NCBI RefSeq assembly: GCF_001547995.1
Contig: NZ_AP014690.1
Span: forward strand, 2,964,501-3,028,500
Reading direction: 5' to 3'
Source: Asaia bogorensis NBRC 16594
GTDB lineage: Bacteria; Pseudomonadota; Alphaproteobacteria; Acetobacterales; Acetobacteraceae
DNA: 64,000 bases
The notes under the pieces were generated by a model, which was not told the origin of the DNA, did not search any database, and saw nothing but the letters and a program-made list of their open reading frames with translations. The translations under genes and the position numbers were made by a program. Positions 63,401 to 64,000 of the stretch are shown piece after piece. Position 1 is the stretch's first letter; the number at the start of each line of letters is the position of its first letter.

Positions 63401-64000
63401 ATGTCCGAAACACTCGACCGCCCGGTACAGCTTCCGCGCCAGTGCAGCTTTGACACAGCCGACTGGGCCATTCTCTCGCGCTTCTGGTATCCCGTCGCGC
63501 TGAGCCGCGACATCGGCACCGCTCCTGTAGCGGCCACATTGCTGGATGAAACGCTGGTCATCTATCGTGCGGGTGACAATATCGTGGTGGCACAGGATAT
63601 CTGCCCGCATCGCGGTGTGCCGCTCAGCCTCGGCACGGGTGATGGCGAGACCATTGCCTGCGCCTATCACGGTTTTCGCTTTGGCGGGTCAGGGCGCTGC
63701 GTGCGTGTTCCTGCCCATCCCAGTGCTGCCATACCGGGCAAGCTGCACCTGAAAACCTTCCCCGTGCGCGAGTGCTATGGTCTGGTCTGGACGTGTCTCG
63801 CTGGCGAGGCGCCCCATGACGTGCCGACCATGCCCCACTGGCATGACCCGGCCTATCAACAGATCACCTGTCCCTCGATCGACATCGCCGGGTTTGCCGG
63901 TCGGCAGGTCGAGGGGTTTCTGGATGTCGCACATTTTGCCTTTGTGCACGCCGATACCTTTGCCGACCCTGAAAACCCGGTCGTTCCCCCCTATATGCCG
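63401..64000 (+). CDS. Rieske-type aromatic-ring oxygenase alpha subunit, cut by the right edge
   Basis: The reading frame is open from ATG 63401 to the last base of the window, exactly 200 codons. The N-terminal Rieske domain has the two 2Fe-2S motifs: CPHRGVPL (Cys-X-His near 69-71) and CAYHGFRFGGSG (Cys-X2-His near 89-92). Then comes GFLDVAHFAFVHADTF, the start of the catalytic domain with the metal-binding His residues typical of vanillate O-demethylase or phenoxybenzoate dioxygenase alpha subunits. It likely takes electrons from a reductase encoded beyond the edge. A divergent LysR regulator precedes it. Truncated in this window, not known to be broken. Confidence 0.88.
   Translation, partial: MSETLDRPVQLPRQCSFDTADWAILSRFWYPVALSRDIGTAPVAATLLDETLVIYRAGDNIVVAQDICPHRGVPLSLGTGDGETIACAYHGFRFGGSGRCVRVPAHPSAAIPGKLHLKTFPVRECYGLVWTCLAGEAPHDVPTMPHWHDPAYQQITCPSIDIAGFAGRQVEGFLDVAHFAFVHADTFADPENPVVPPYMP

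Noticed and set aside
1-64000. tRNA, rRNA, CRISPR arrays, insertion sequences, prophage or toxin-antitoxin genes
   Set aside because: I looked for their repeats and hallmarks across both strands and found none that I could support.

Overview
The window is about 60% G+C chromosomal DNA from an acetic acid bacterium (Acetobacteraceae; the Asaia/Gluconobacter/Kozakia group fits best). The strongest marker is the sldBA pair, a small membrane anchor followed by a PQQ-dependent polyol dehydrogenase that closely resembles the Gluconobacter enzyme. An alphaproteobacterial dcd and murA, a flavoprotein (GMC) dehydrogenase with its small partner subunit, and an FNR regulator beside ompW agree with this. 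I see no rRNA, tRNA, CRISPR array, insertion sequence or prophage. The layout is that of a normal chromosome with many transport and sugar-oxidation genes.

Region by region. 0-7 kb: an exported protein cut by the left edge, an SDR-like oxidoreductase, an orphan lipoprotein, and a three-gene EmrAB/NodT-type tripartite efflux operon. 7-11 kb: a LysR regulator divergent from that operon, then sldBA and a strong terminator. 11-13.5 kb: a glycosyltransferase, two small genes and dcd. 13.7-16 kb: a subunit-3/GMC dehydrogenase pair behind a candidate sigma-54 promoter. 16-19.2 kb: murA, an Fe-S FNR regulator, a perfect FNR box and ompW. 19.2-22.6 kb: an MFS exporter, an Old Yellow Enzyme reductase and its divergent LysR regulator. 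22.7-29.5 kb: a TonB-dependent receptor, exported glycerophosphodiester phosphodiesterase, HAD phosphatase, Nudix hydrolase and htpG. 29.8-36 kb: a small protein whose ribosome binding site is buried in a hairpin, a siderophore receptor operon with a Fur-like box, and a MarR-GNAT fusion.

36-42.7 kb: a DUF1460 gene, then a minus-strand operon (DeoR regulator, PfkB kinase, PF08013 protein, SDR polyol dehydrogenase, sugar porter). It reads as a full galactitol or related hexitol route through tagatose and tagatose 6-phosphate to fructose 6-phosphate, with a palindromic operator at its head. 42.8-48.3 kb: nudK, a PsiE-like protein, a strikingly A+T-rich intergenic island, an SBF-like transporter, an MscS channel and a TIM-barrel isomerase. 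48.3-55.8 kb: a CPA1 Na+/H+ antiporter, a YhaO/YhaN (SbcDC-like) nuclease/ATPase pair and an SDR. 56-64 kb: an RND pump without an adaptor gene, an exported S9 peptidase, an L,D-transpeptidase with an altered active-site motif, and a LysR regulator divergent from a Rieske oxygenase cut by the right edge.

Together the genes describe a cell that oxidises polyols in the periplasm (sldBA, GMC dehydrogenase) and also takes some up for cytoplasmic catabolism, scavenges iron and possibly phosphodiesters, and exports toxic compounds. I found no clear new defence or mobile system. The most useful leads are regulatory: the sigma-54 site, the FNR box, the hairpin over a ribosome binding site, the DeoR operator and the A+T-rich island.
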